In this document: positions 17,201 through 23,441 of the stretch, piece after piece
Position numbering within the stretch: position 1 is the stretch's first letter
Layout: the number at the start of each line of letters is the position of its first letter
Assembly (NCBI GenBank): GCA_044340025.1
Contig: JBIIUJ010000013.1
Span: 1-32,815, forward strand
Origin: JBIIUJ01 sp044340025
Lineage (GTDB): Bacteria; Pseudomonadota; Alphaproteobacteria; Caulobacterales; Aquidulcibacteraceae
Length of the DNA stretch: 32,815 nt
Direction of reading: 5' to 3'
Program-made: the position numbers and the translations under genes
The notes under the pieces: model-generated
Databases searched by the model: none
What the model saw: the letters and a program-made list of their open reading frames with translations, nothing else
What the model was told of the DNA's origin: nothing

Positions 17201-17756
17201 GATCGAGCCGCACCGGCTCCTCCGCGCCCGGCGGAAAGATGTCGATCACCCCGCCGCGCACGGCGAAATCGCCCGGCTCGCGCACGGTCGCGGCCTTGGA
17301 ATAGCCATTGATCGCCAGAAACCGGGCCAGGGCCTCGGCGTCGATGTCCTGACCCACGACGGCATTGAAGCTCGCCTGCGCCATCGCCGCAACGGGCGGG
17401 CAGCGCTGGATCAGCGCGGCGGCGGTGGTCGCCACCAGCACTGGCGGGCCGCCGGCCCTGCGCCGGGCAAGCGTGGTGAGCGCCGCAAGGCGGGCCGAAG
17501 ACACGTCTGGCGCGGGGCTCACCCGATCGTAGGGCAGGCAGTCCCACGCCGGCAGGCGCAGCGTGGCGAGGCCGGGGGCGAAGAATTTCAGCGCAGCGAG
17601 AAACTGGCTTGAGCGGGCGTCGTCGCGCGCAACATGCACGATCACGCCGCCGCGCTGCGCCGCGATCGCCGCGATCGCGCGCGCATCCACGCCTTCGGGC
17701 GCGCCGCCGAGGATCAGCCTCCCCGCCGCGCCGGCGGCGGCCAACATCCCGTCCAT
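14295..17756 (-). CDS. mfd: Transcription-repair coupling factor Mfd
   Basis: Mfd removes RNA polymerase stalled at DNA lesions and recruits UvrA. The protein is 1153 residues, the expected length. In order: the UvrB-like N-terminal module, with LPAWDCLPYDRVSP near residues 62-75 and YSKAATVREPGDFAVRGGVIDIFP (split across positions) near 150-173; the RNAP-interacting domain with GDFVVHADHGVARYEGL; then the RecG-like motor with Walker A GDVGFGKTE (about 638-646), DEEQHFG (about 738), TLSATPIPRTL, and motifs V/VI with SGLDIPRANTLIVHRAEMFG (close to it) and QLRGRVGRS; and the C-terminal D7 domain. The start ATG is 11 nt after the sdhE stop, so the two are cotranscribed. It converges on cobS. Confidence 0.97.
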   Translation of the reverse strand: MDGMLAAAGAAGRLILGGAPEGVDARAIAAIAAQRGGVIVHVARDDARSSQFLAALKFFAPGLATLRLPAWDCLPYDRVSPAPDVSSARLAALTTLARRRAGGPPVLVATTAAALIQRCPPVAAMAQASFNAVVGQDIDAEALARFLAINGYSKAATVREPGDFAVRGGVIDIFPPGAEEPVRLDLFGDTLEALRSFDPATQRSTGALKAVSLAPVSEVLLDEAAASRFRQGYLAAFGAPQGDPLYEAVSAKARRQGMEHWLALFYANLDTVLDYAGAGALVALDAQAMEAARDRLAMAADYYEARTAAPAARGATPYRALRPEALYMPEAELEERLRAADVRLLSPFVEDHGGAPAADLGGRAGRSFAAERAAAEKINVYDAAAAHVRALQVGGKQVAFAAWSEGSAERLAHVLADHGALSPFPLPNAQALPLMPAGAVGIAVVPLERGFETADLAIISEQDLLGDRLGRPRKKRKAANILMEASALSAGDFVVHADHGVARYEGLRTLEVQGAPHDCLELIYSGGDKLFLPVENIELVTRYGAEGTDAALDKLGGASWQGRKARAKKRLKDMAEALMRIAAMRLSREADVIGPPEGLWDEFCARFPYEETEDQLSAIEDILGDFAAGRPMDRLICGDVGFGKTEVALRAAFVAALSGQQVAVVCPTTLLARQHYKTFAERFRGWPVRVRQLSRLVPAREAAETKKGLADGTIEIVVGTHALLAKDLSFRHLGMLIVDEEQHFGVKHKERLKELRGEVHVLTLSATPIPRTLQLALSGIRELSLIATPPVDRLAVRTYVTPWDPVTLREALLREKVRGGQAFFVVPRIKDLDEVEKFLREQVPEIRFIIGHGQMAASQLEDVMTAFYEGEYDVLVSTTIVESGLDIPRANTLIVHRAEMFGLAQLYQLRGRVGRSKLRAYAYLTTPEDRQLTASAERRLKILQSLDSLGAGFTLASHDLDMRGGGNLLGEEQSGHIKEVGVELYQQMLEEAVASLKDDSASLRDRSWSPAINIGVAVLIPEDYVADLNVRLSLYRRLAELESDAEREAFAAELIDRFGPLPEEADQLIQIAGLKALCRAAGIAKLDAGPKGAVATYKQDAAPDPSKLVAFVQKLPALFKLRPDGKMVMMGDWSSPAQRLKGARKALEMLPKV

Positions 17757-17767
17757 CGTCTGCTCGC

Positions 17768-18058
17768 TTACGCCGAAGCGCCATTGGCCCAGAGCGTCCG
17801 GGCGAAATACTGAAAGCTTTTCAGAAGCGCGAACGTCTCTGTTCGCATGGCTTCAGGAGTTTCGATCACCCCGGTCAGCCACGCATACACGTCCTGGTCC
17901 GGGGTTTCGAGCAGCGCTTCGAACGCGTCCACGCCGGCCTCGTCGAGGTTGGCGAGATGCTGGTCGGCGAAGGTTCCCATGATCAGGTCCATCTCGCGGA
18001 AACCCCTGTGCCAGGCGCGAAACGTCAGCTTCTTCAGGCGTGTCTCGCGGGGGGTCAT
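17768..18058 (-). CDS. sdhE: Succinate dehydrogenase assembly factor SdhE (Sdh5 family)
   Basis: SdhE helps attach FAD covalently to the SdhA flavoprotein. The start is set at ATG 18058 (MTPRETRLKKLTFRAWHRG), preceded by GGAG with about 6 nt spacing. This gives 96 residues, the normal family length; an extension to 18112 in the same frame adds 18 unrelated residues. The diagnostic RGxxE motif is present as HRGFREMDLIMGTF, followed by YAWLTGVIETP. Pairing of sdhE with mfd in one operon (11 nt gap) is common in alphaproteobacteria, and no sdh gene is nearby. A promoter candidate lies at 18084-18112. The call is firm from motif and size. Confidence 0.93.
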   Translation of the reverse strand: MTPRETRLKKLTFRAWHRGFREMDLIMGTFADQHLANLDEAGVDAFEALLETPDQDVYAWLTGVIETPEAMRTETFALLKSFQYFARTLWANGASA

Positions 18059-18083
18059 GGCGCGCTCCGGCTTTGAGCGCGGG

Positions 18084-18112
18084 GATATAGGCCGCTGCTG
18101 GGCCTGGGTCAC
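18084..18112 (-). promoter_or_regulatory. Candidate sdhE-mfd promoter
   Basis: Minus-strand GTGACC (18112-18107), 17-nt spacer, TATATC (18089-18084), located 26 nt before the sdhE ATG. The -10 is good and the -35 matches four of six consensus positions. Confidence 0.45.
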
Positions 18113-18156
18113 GGGGGAGGATCAGTGACCGGAAGCGCGTTCGTGGGGGTCTTTTG

Positions 18157-18201
18157 CTCCCCCGCCTGCGGGGGAGCTGTCGGCGCAGCCGACTGAGAGG
18201 G
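18157..18201 (+). repeat. Palindromic repeat family P2, copy 1
   Basis: Begins with the hairpin core ctcccccgcctgcgggggag followed by a second small stem (gtcggcgcagccgac) and ends gagaggg. It is inverted relative to the copy at 18215-18263. The same element family occurs inside pdhB. Confidence 0.8.
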
Positions 18202-18214
18202 CATGCGACCTTCG

Positions 18215-18263
18215 CCCCCTCCGTCAGGCTTCGCCTGCCACCTCCCCCGCAAGCGGGGGAGGA
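18215..18263 (-). repeat. Palindromic repeat family P2, copy 2 (inverted)
   Basis: Consists of gccccctccg, a small stem (caggcttcgcctg) and the core ctcccccgcaagcgggggag. Together with copy 1 it forms a head-to-head pair about 107 bp long. Confidence 0.82.
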
Positions 18264-18372
18264 CAGCGATTGCATGGGTTGGGTGTGCTCCAGCTTTGGC
18301 GTTCCCGGGCGCACCAGCCTCCCCCGGCAAGCCCGCTCGCGCCGGAGGGGGCGACTCGGCTAGGCTGATGCG

Positions 18373-20610
18373 ATGTCCGATCTTCTGACCCCGCCGGATG
18401 AGGGCGGCCGCATCATCGACGAGCCCATCGGGGAGGCGCTGAGCCAGCGTTATCTCACCTATGCGCTCTCCACCATCACCGCGCGGGCCTTGCCCGACGT
18501 GCGCGATGGGCTGAAGCCGGTGCACCGGCGCATCCTGCATGCCATGCGCGAGCTTCGGCTCAACCCGGAGGGCGCCTACAAGAAATGCGCTCGGGTGGTG
18601 GGCGATGTGATCGGCAAGTTCCACCCGCACGGCGACACGGCGGTCTATGACGCGCTTGTGCGCCTCGCTCAGGACTTTTCGGTGCGCTACCCGCTCGTCG
18701 ACGGCCAGGGCAATTTCGGCAATATCGACGGAGATAACGCCGCCGCCTATCGCTACACCGAAGCCAAGCTGACGCCCGCCGCCCAGCTCCTTTTGGACGG
18801 GATCGAGGAAGACGCGGTCGATTTCCGCGAGACCTACAATCAGGAAGACGAGGAGCCGGTGGTGCTGCCGGCGGCGTTTCCCAATCTGCTCGCCAACGGA
18901 TCGAGCGGGATTGCGGTGGGGATGGCGACGTCCATTCCGCCGCACAACGCAGCCGAACTGATCGACGCCAGCCTGATGCTGATCGATCAGCCGCTTTCCG
19001 GCGTGCGCGATCTGATGCGGTTCGTGCCGGGACCGGACTTCCCCACCGGCGGGGTGCTCATCGAGCCGGGCGCGGCGATCGAGGAGGCCTACGCCACGGG
19101 CCGGGGCGGCTTTCGCCTGCGCGCGCGCTGGCAGGTGGAGGATCTGGGCCGCGGCATGTGGCGTATCGTCGTCACCGAGATCCCCTATCAGGTCCAGAAG
19201 AACAAGCTGATCCAGCAACTCGCCGATCTGATCGAGGCCAAGAAGCTGCCGCTCGTGGCCGACGTGCGCGACGAGAGTGCGGAAGACATCCGCCTCGTGA
19301 TCGAGCCGCGCGCGCGAACAGTCGATCCCGAACAGCTGATGGAAAGCGTATTCCGGCAGAGCGACCTCGAAAACCGCATCAGCCTTAATCTCAACGTGAT
19401 CGATGCGTCGGGCGCGCCGCGCGTGATGAATCTGCGCGAGGCGCTGCAGGCCTTCCTCGACCATCGCCGCGTGGTGGTGGTGCGCCGGGCGACCTGGCGG
19501 CTGGGCAAGATCGAGGCGCGGCTGGAGCTGCTGGAAGGCTTCCTGATCGCCTATCTCAACCTCGACGAGGTGATCCGCATCATCCGCGAGGAGGATCACC
19601 CCAAGGCGGAGCTGATCAAGGCTTTTGGCCTGTCCGAGGTGCAGGCCGACGCCATTCTCGACATGCGGCTGCGCAATCTGCGCAAGCTCGAAGAGATGGA
19701 AATAAGGAAGGAACACAAGGCGCTGGGCGCAGAACGCAAGGCGCTGAAGGAGCTTCTGGCCTCCGACGCCGCCCAGTGGGCGCGGGTGGCGGATCAGCTG
19801 CGCGAGGCGCGCGCGCTCTTTGCGCCCGAGACCGCGCTTGGCCGCCGGCGCACCACGATCGAGGATGCGCCGCTCGTGATCGACGCCCCGATCGAGGCCT
19901 TTGCTCCAAAGGAGCCGCTCACCGTCGTGATGTCGGCAAAGGGCTGGATCCGCGCACTGAAGGGCCACATCGACGATCTGTCGGGCGTGAAGTTCCGCGA
20001 TGGCGACGCCGCCGCTTTGACTGCCAAATGCTGGACGACCGACAAGCTGGTGCTGTTTGCCTCCGACGGGCGCGCCTTCACGCTAGCCCCAGACAAGCTT
20101 CCGGGCGGGCGCGGCCTTGGCGAACCGCTGCGCACCATGGTGGAGCTGGGCGACGAGCATGAGGTGATCGCCCTCTTTGCTCACCGGCCGGGGGTGAAGC
20201 GACTGCTGGCCTCGGCCGAGGGCTATGGCTTCGTCGTGGTCGAGGACGAGCTGATCGCGGCAAAGCGCGGCGGCAAGCAGGTGCTGAACGTGGACGAGGG
20301 CCGCGCCGCTGCGTGCCTGGAGGTGGCGGGCGACCACGTCGCCGTCATCGGCGACAATCGCAAGCTCTTGTGCTTCCTGTTGGCCGAGATGCCGGAGATG
20401 GCCCGCGGCAAAGGCGTGAAACTCCAAGCCTACAAGGATGGCGGCCTTCTCGACGTGACGACCTTCGCCGAAGCCGAGGGGCTCGCCTGCATCGATTCGA
20501 GCGGACGGCGCCGGTCGGTGCCGGAATGGCGCGAGTATCTGGGCAAACGCGCGCAGGCCGGCCGCATGGCGCCGAAGGGCTTTGCGCGTTCCGGCAAGTT
20601 TACGGGATAA
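18373..20610 (+). CDS. parC: DNA topoisomerase IV subunit A
   Basis: ParC breaks and rejoins DNA to decatenate daughter chromosomes, together with ParE. The protein is 745 residues, matching ParC (about 750) rather than the longer GyrA. The N-terminus has SQRYLTYALSTITARALPDVRDG, the winged helix has FHPHGDTAVYDAL, and the active-site tyrosine is Tyr128 in YRYTEAKL. The coiled-coil tower and the DILDMRLRNLRKLE segment follow. The C-terminal domain is short and lacks a GyrA box of the QRRGGKG type, which supports ParC. In the quinolone-binding region Thr89 and Asp93 stand at the positions of E. coli ParC Ser80 and Glu84. It is transcribed away from sdhE; the downstream genes are tRNAs on the other strand. 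Confidence 0.95.
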   Translation: MSDLLTPPDEGGRIIDEPIGEALSQRYLTYALSTITARALPDVRDGLKPVHRRILHAMRELRLNPEGAYKKCARVVGDVIGKFHPHGDTAVYDALVRLAQDFSVRYPLVDGQGNFGNIDGDNAAAYRYTEAKLTPAAQLLLDGIEEDAVDFRETYNQEDEEPVVLPAAFPNLLANGSSGIAVGMATSIPPHNAAELIDASLMLIDQPLSGVRDLMRFVPGPDFPTGGVLIEPGAAIEEAYATGRGGFRLRARWQVEDLGRGMWRIVVTEIPYQVQKNKLIQQLADLIEAKKLPLVADVRDESAEDIRLVIEPRARTVDPEQLMESVFRQSDLENRISLNLNVIDASGAPRVMNLREALQAFLDHRRVVVVRRATWRLGKIEARLELLEGFLIAYLNLDEVIRIIREEDHPKAELIKAFGLSEVQADAILDMRLRNLRKLEEMEIRKEHKALGAERKALKELLASDAAQWARVADQLREARALFAPETALGRRRTTIEDAPLVIDAPIEAFAPKEPLTVVMSAKGWIRALKGHIDDLSGVKFRDGDAAALTAKCWTTDKLVLFASDGRAFTLAPDKLPGGRGLGEPLRTMVELGDEHEVIALFAHRPGVKRLLASAEGYGFVVVEDELIAAKRGGKQVLNVDEGRAAACLEVAGDHVAVIGDNRKLLCFLLAEMPEMARGKGVKLQAYKDGGLLDVTTFAEAEGLACIDSSGRRRSVPEWREYLGKRAQAGRMAPKGFARSGKFTG

Positions 20611-20645
20611 CGCCGGGCGATGTCCGCGCCAGGCGCTGGGCGCGC

Positions 20646-20720
20646 TGGCTCCCCGGGTAGGATTCGAACCTACGACCAACCGGTTAACAGCCGGTTGCTC
20701 TACCGCTGAGCTACCGAGGA
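20646..20720 (-). tRNA. tRNA-Asn (anticodon GTT)
   Basis: A complete minus-strand cloverleaf. The acceptor arm is TCCTCGG/CCGGGGA, the D arm carries AGCTCAGCGGTAGAGC, the anticodon loop CTGTTAA gives GTT, and the T arm has GGTTCGAATCC. The discriminator is G and CCA is encoded. A promoter candidate lies just upstream at 20735-20763. Confidence 0.97.
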
Positions 20721-20734
20721 ATAGCGGGACCGCG

Positions 20735-20763
20735 CCTATAGCCCGCGTTCGCGTGGGCGCCAA
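20735..20763 (-). promoter_or_regulatory. Promoter of tRNA-Asn
   Basis: Minus-strand TTGGCG (20763-20758), 17-nt spacer, TATAGG (20740-20735) within GCTATAGGC, the alphaproteobacterial -10 form. Initiation would fall about 8 nt before the mature tRNA 5' end. Confidence 0.6.
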
Positions 20764-20791
20764 GCCGCTTTGTCAGGACGGCGCCATGCCC

Positions 20792-20821
20792 AAAAAAAGA
20801 GGGGGCCGACGGACGGCCCCC
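20792..20821 (-). terminator. Strong intrinsic terminator (candidate sRNA or tRNA-Cys unit)
   Basis: An 8-bp perfect GC stem (gggggccg / cggccccc, 20801-20821) with a 5-nt loop. It is followed on the minus strand by TCTTTTTTT. It lies about 200 nt beyond tRNA-Cys and about 30 nt before the tRNA-Asn promoter. Confidence 0.85.
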
Positions 20822-20867
20822 GTGAACAAGGTTGGGTATGGTGGGGTGTCTTCAAGGGAAGACACTC
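20792..20867 (-). ncRNA. Candidate small RNA, about 76 nt, two hairpins
   Basis: A promoter-like pair precedes it on the minus strand (TTAACC, 17 nt, CATTAT). The predicted transcript would start near 20867. It would contain a perfect 8-bp hairpin (GTGTCTTC/GAAGACAC, 20846-20865) with loop CCTT, then an unpaired C-rich stretch (CCCCACCATACCCAACC), then the intrinsic terminator. The loop is complementary to AAGG of Shine-Dalgarno sequences. No start codon or plausible peptide is present. It could instead be just the trailer of the tRNA-Cys transcript. I do not recognise a named family. Confidence 0.35.
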
Positions 20868-20873
20868 GAATCA

Positions 20874-20902
20874 ATAATGCTTTAACCTTACCGACCGGTT
20901 AA
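20874..20902 (-). promoter_or_regulatory. Candidate sRNA promoter in an AT-rich TTAA cluster
   Basis: Minus-strand TTAACC (20902-20897), 17-nt spacer, CATTAT (20879-20874). A GANTC site (GAATC, 20868-20872) lies between the -10 and the predicted start. Four TTAA tetramers occur at 20882-20919, which is striking in this GC-rich DNA. None of the spacings is the 7 nt of a full CtrA box. Confidence 0.35.
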
Positions 20903-21021
20903 CCGTTAAGGTCGATTAATGCCGTCTTCAGGATTTCGGCGCGCAGATTGCTGAAGTCGGCCTGTCTGATCGCCGGCGCCGGGCTCTGGCGGGGCTCTGG
21001 CAGGAAGGGCTCAAGACCGTC

Positions 21022-21095
21022 TGGAGGCCGCGCCCGGAATCGAACCGGGGTGCACGGATTTGCAGTCCGCTGCGTCACCACTCCGCCACGCGGCC
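21022..21095 (-). tRNA. tRNA-Cys (anticodon GCA)
   Basis: A minus-strand cloverleaf. The acceptor arm is GGCCGCG/CGCGGCC, the anticodon loop CTGCAAA gives GCA, and the T arm has GGTTCGATTCC. The discriminator is U, as expected for tRNA-Cys, and CCA is encoded. A promoter candidate lies at 21119-21147. Confidence 0.97.
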
Positions 21096-21118
21096 GTCGC
21101 AGACGATCAAGGAGCGCG

Positions 21119-21147
21119 GCGTTAGCAAAGCCGGCGACCAGCCACAA
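21119..21147 (-). promoter_or_regulatory. Candidate promoter of tRNA-Cys
   Basis: Minus-strand TTGTGG (21147-21142), 17-nt spacer, TAACGC (21124-21119) in the context GCTAACGCC. Initiation would fall roughly 15-20 nt before the mature tRNA. Confidence 0.45.
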
Positions 21148-21181
21148 GGATAAAGCGCTGCGAAGGGGGCCGCCTGGTTTC

Positions 21182-21210
21182 TTGCCCGCGCGCGCAGGCC
21201 TGACTAAGAC
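21182..21210 (+). promoter_or_regulatory. Candidate promoter of the PIMT-family gene and popZ
   Basis: Plus-strand TTGCCC (21182-21187), 17-nt spacer, TAAGAC (21205-21210) in the context ACTAAGACC. It would give a leader of about 33 nt before the TTG start at 21251. Confidence 0.42.
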
Positions 21211-21250
21211 CACGTCACGAGTTCAGCCTTGAAAGCGGAAAGGTCGCGCC

Positions 21251-21892
21251 TTGGACTTCGCCCAAGCCCGAGAGACGATGGTGGAAAGCCAGGTCCGCAC
21301 CAACGACGTCACCGACCGCCGGTTGCAAGCCGCGTTGCGCCAGGTGGAGCGTGAGCGCTTCGTGCCGGCCGAGCGTGCAGCCTTCGCCTATGCCGAACTT
21401 GCGCTGCCGGTAGAGGGCGCGCGTGCGCTCTGGGCCCCGCGCGACTTGGCCAAGCTGGCCCAGGCCGCCGCGGTGCAGGAGGGCGAGGCGGTTCTGGTGA
21501 TCGGCGGGGCGGAAGCCTATGCGGCGGCTGTGTTCGCCGCGATGGGCGCCCAGGTCACGGTGCTGGAAACGCCAGGCCTGGCTGCTGCTGCGCGCACCCG
21601 GCTGGACGCGGCGGGCGTTGCCGCAGCGGTGGTGGCGGGCGACCTCGCAACGGCGCCGGGCGGGCCCTACGACGTGATCTTCGTCGATGGCGCGGTCGAG
21701 ACCACGCCGCCGGCCTGGGCCGAAGCGCTCAAGCCGGGCGGTCGGATGGCGCTCGTGGCGGCCGAAGGCCCTATCGGCAAGGCGCGCCTTTATGCGCGTT
21801 CGCCGGCAGGCGCCGTTTCCTATCGAATCGTGTTTGACTCCAGTCCGCCGAAACTGGGGGATCTGGACGCCGCGCCTGCGTTTACGTTCTGA
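21251..21892 (+). CDS. Protein-L-isoaspartate O-methyltransferase family protein (degenerate SAM motif)
   Basis: A 213-residue class I methyltransferase fold. The start is TTG 21251, with GGAAAGG 7 nt upstream. The N-terminal MVESQVRTNDVTDRRLQAAL and RERFVPAERAAFAYAE resemble the PIMT family that sits upstream of popZ in alphaproteobacteria rather than the classical repair enzyme Pcm. The SAM-binding motif I reads VLVIGGAEAYAAAVFAAMG. The usual GxGxGY or GGxTGY pattern has lost the glycine before the tyrosine. Motif II/III YDVIFVDGAVETTP and LKPGGRMALV are well kept. It may have a changed or lost methyltransferase activity. It is followed 78 nt later by popZ on the same strand. The fold is clear; the activity is not. 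Confidence 0.8.
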   Translation: MDFAQARETMVESQVRTNDVTDRRLQAALRQVERERFVPAERAAFAYAELALPVEGARALWAPRDLAKLAQAAAVQEGEAVLVIGGAEAYAAAVFAAMGAQVTVLETPGLAAAARTRLDAAGVAAAVVAGDLATAPGGPYDVIFVDGAVETTPPAWAEALKPGGRMALVAAEGPIGKARLYARSPAGAVSYRIVFDSSPPKLGDLDAAPAFTF

Positions 21893-21898
21893 AAACCC

Positions 21899-21903
21899 GA
21901 TTC
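21899..21903. promoter_or_regulatory. GANTC (CcrM) site before popZ
   Basis: GATTC lies 7 nt after the PIMT-family stop and about 70 nt before the popZ ATG. The intervening AT-rich stretch (gtaataaag) could contain a promoter, but I found no convincing -35/-10 pair. Confidence 0.35.
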
Positions 21904-21970
21904 AGGTCTAGGTAATAAAGATTGAGCCGAGCGTAACAGCTGGGCGTTCCCATAGAGAGCGAAGCCGCCG

Positions 21971-22576
21971 ATGTCAGCAGCGGAAGCCCAAGCCGAACCC
22001 ACAATGGAAGAGATCCTGGCGTCGATCCGCCGGATCATTTCTGAAGGGGACGAGCCTGCCGGCGAGGCCGCCGATGCACCGGCCGGCGCTGCAGCGGCCG
22101 CAGCCGCCGCCGCCGTGCCAGACGACGACGTGCTGGAGCTGTCCGAGGCGATGATGGAGGCGGCGCCTGCTGCCAGCGACGCGCCGCTGGATCAGTCTTC
22201 GATCGACGATCTGATGATTTTCGACCGCGCGCCCGAGCCCGAACCGGAAATGGCGCCCGAGCCCGAGCCGATGGAGATGTTCGAGCAGGCGCCGGCGCCG
22301 ATTGCGGAAACTGCTTTCCGTGCGCCCGAGCCCATCTCCGCCTATCAGCCCGTCGAAGGGCTGGTCAGTGCAGAAGCCACAAGCGCAGCCCTGGGCGCGC
22401 TCTCGAAACTGCACATGGCGATCCCGGTCTATACCGGTCCCGAAGCCACGCTGGAGACGGTGGTGAAGGATCTGCTCCGCCCCATGCTGAAGCAGTGGCT
22501 GGAGGACAATCTGCCCGCCATCGTGGAAGCCAAGGTGGAAGCCGAAGTCGCGCGCATCGCGCGGACGTTGCGCTAA
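21971..22576 (+). CDS. popZ: Polar organizing protein PopZ (DUF2497)
   Basis: PopZ self-assembles at cell poles and anchors ParB-bound origins and cell-cycle regulators. The protein is 201 residues with the three expected regions. The N-terminal helix EPTMEEILASIRRIISEGDE (residues 10-29) recruits client proteins. A long acidic, Pro/Ala/Glu-rich disordered region follows (about 30-130, with runs such as EPEPEMAPEPEP). The conserved C-terminal oligomerisation helices include LETVVKDLLRPMLKQWLEDN followed by LPAIVEAKVEAEVARI. In many alphaproteobacteria the order is PIMT, tolC, popZ, valS. Here tolC is absent and popZ is followed by a convergent gene whose stop codon overlaps its own. Confidence is high from both signature ends. 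Confidence 0.93.
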   Translation: MSAAEAQAEPTMEEILASIRRIISEGDEPAGEAADAPAGAAAAAAAAAVPDDDVLELSEAMMEAAPAASDAPLDQSSIDDLMIFDRAPEPEPEMAPEPEPMEMFEQAPAPIAETAFRAPEPISAYQPVEGLVSAEATSAALGALSKLHMAIPVYTGPEATLETVVKDLLRPMLKQWLEDNLPAIVEAKVEAEVARIARTLR

Positions 22577-23436
22577 GCGGTCGCGCCGGCCGCTTTCGGC
22601 CAGATCACCGGAAAATACGCATCCGGCGGTGGGGCGCCCTCGCGCATCGCGCCTGTCGCCTCTAGCGCAGGGATGCGGATCGAGAGCGGCGTGGGTGCCC
22701 AGATCATGTCTTCTCCCAGCCACCGGGTCGTGAGGGCAATGCGCCGTCCGGGATAGTCAGCCCGGCGCGGCAAGCTCGCGTGGATCGTCTTGCCGTGGAT
22801 CAGCAAGATGTCGCCGGCCTTGCACGGCCAGGTGCGAATGGGCGCATCGGGAGCGTTCACCCGTTCCACCAGATGGCTCCAGGGCTTGGTTCCCGGCACG
22901 TCATGACCCTGCGGGCTCATCGGCGAATAATAGCGCCAAGGATCACGGTTGGAGCCCGCGAGCGTCAGCATCGGCGCATTCTCGAGCGGGACGTCGGTCA
23001 GGGCCACCCAGAAGCTTGGGGCCATCTCGCCCACGAAGGGGAAGGTGCATTCATCATTGTGCCACGGCGTGCCGGAGGCTTCCGACGCGCCTTGCTTGAT
23101 GAAGGTCGCATCCATCCAGAAGCGCACGTGAGACGAGCCCATCAGGGCGGCGACCGTCTCGGCGGCGGGGCTGTCGTGGAGCCATTCACGCAGCGCGGGC
23201 ACATGCTGGGCGAAGTTGCGCAGCTGGACCTGCCCCTCGCCGGGATGAATGCTGGGCGGGTTTTGCGCTTTCGCCCCTGTGGCGAGCGCATCGAACGCGG
23301 GCGTTCCGAAGGCGGCGTGCGCAGCGTCAATGGCTTCGACCAGCCGATCGATCCAGAGCCGGTCGAACACGCCTTCAACCCTCACGCAGCCTTCGGCGCG
23401 ATACTGGGCGATGTGGTCTGGCGTCACTTTCGTCAT
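22573..23436 (-). CDS. Phytanoyl-CoA dioxygenase (PhyH) family protein
   Basis: A 287-residue Fe(II)/2-oxoglutarate oxygenase. The iron triad is readable: WHNDE supplies His-x-Asp, and HGKTIHAS supplies the distal His. RRIALTTRW provides the Arg expected to hold 2-oxoglutarate. FWVALTDVPLENAPMLTLAGSN is the typical PhyH core. The start is set at ATG 23436 (MTKVTPDHIAQYRAEGCVRV), where family similarity begins; the open frame extends much further upstream but that part is the shadow of the membrane gene. It follows the membrane gene by 5 nt, so they form an operon. Its stop TAG (22573-22575) overlaps the popZ stop. The substrate cannot be told; many relatives act on small hydrophobic or halogenated compounds. 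Confidence 0.85.
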   Translation of the reverse strand: MTKVTPDHIAQYRAEGCVRVEGVFDRLWIDRLVEAIDAAHAAFGTPAFDALATGAKAQNPPSIHPGEGQVQLRNFAQHVPALREWLHDSPAAETVAALMGSSHVRFWMDATFIKQGASEASGTPWHNDECTFPFVGEMAPSFWVALTDVPLENAPMLTLAGSNRDPWRYYSPMSPQGHDVPGTKPWSHLVERVNAPDAPIRTWPCKAGDILLIHGKTIHASLPRRADYPGRRIALTTRWLGEDMIWAPTPLSIRIPALEATGAMREGAPPPDAYFPVIWPKAAGATA

Positions 23437-23441
23437 GGAGG

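Larger units (their letters stand above)
18059..18372. other. Divergent sdhE/parC intergenic region (314 bp)
   Basis: Holds the sdhE promoter candidate, two P2 repeats in inverted arrangement (18157-18263) and, at 18318-18352, a further degenerate inverted repeat (cctcccccggc ... gccggaggggg) that may be a decayed P2 copy next to the parC start. I see no additional gene and no clear parC promoter. Confidence 0.6.

Noticed and set aside
18637..18651. Thr89/Asp93 in ParC as a quinolone-resistance change
   Set aside because: Residues at these positions vary naturally among alphaproteobacterial ParC proteins, so no resistance can be inferred.
18109..19968. Large minus-strand frame opposite parC; also 24698-26560 opposite pdhA and 14829-17612 opposite mfd
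   Set aside because: Codon-bias shadows of well-identified sense genes.
20882..20919. TTAA cluster as a canonical CtrA box
   Set aside because: The spacings between TTAA tetramers are 13, 3 and 6 nt; none is 7. Kept only as an AT-rich promoter region.
20899..21213. A 104-codon minus-strand frame across tRNA-Cys
   Set aside because: It runs through the tRNA gene, has no ribosome-binding site and no recognisable protein features.
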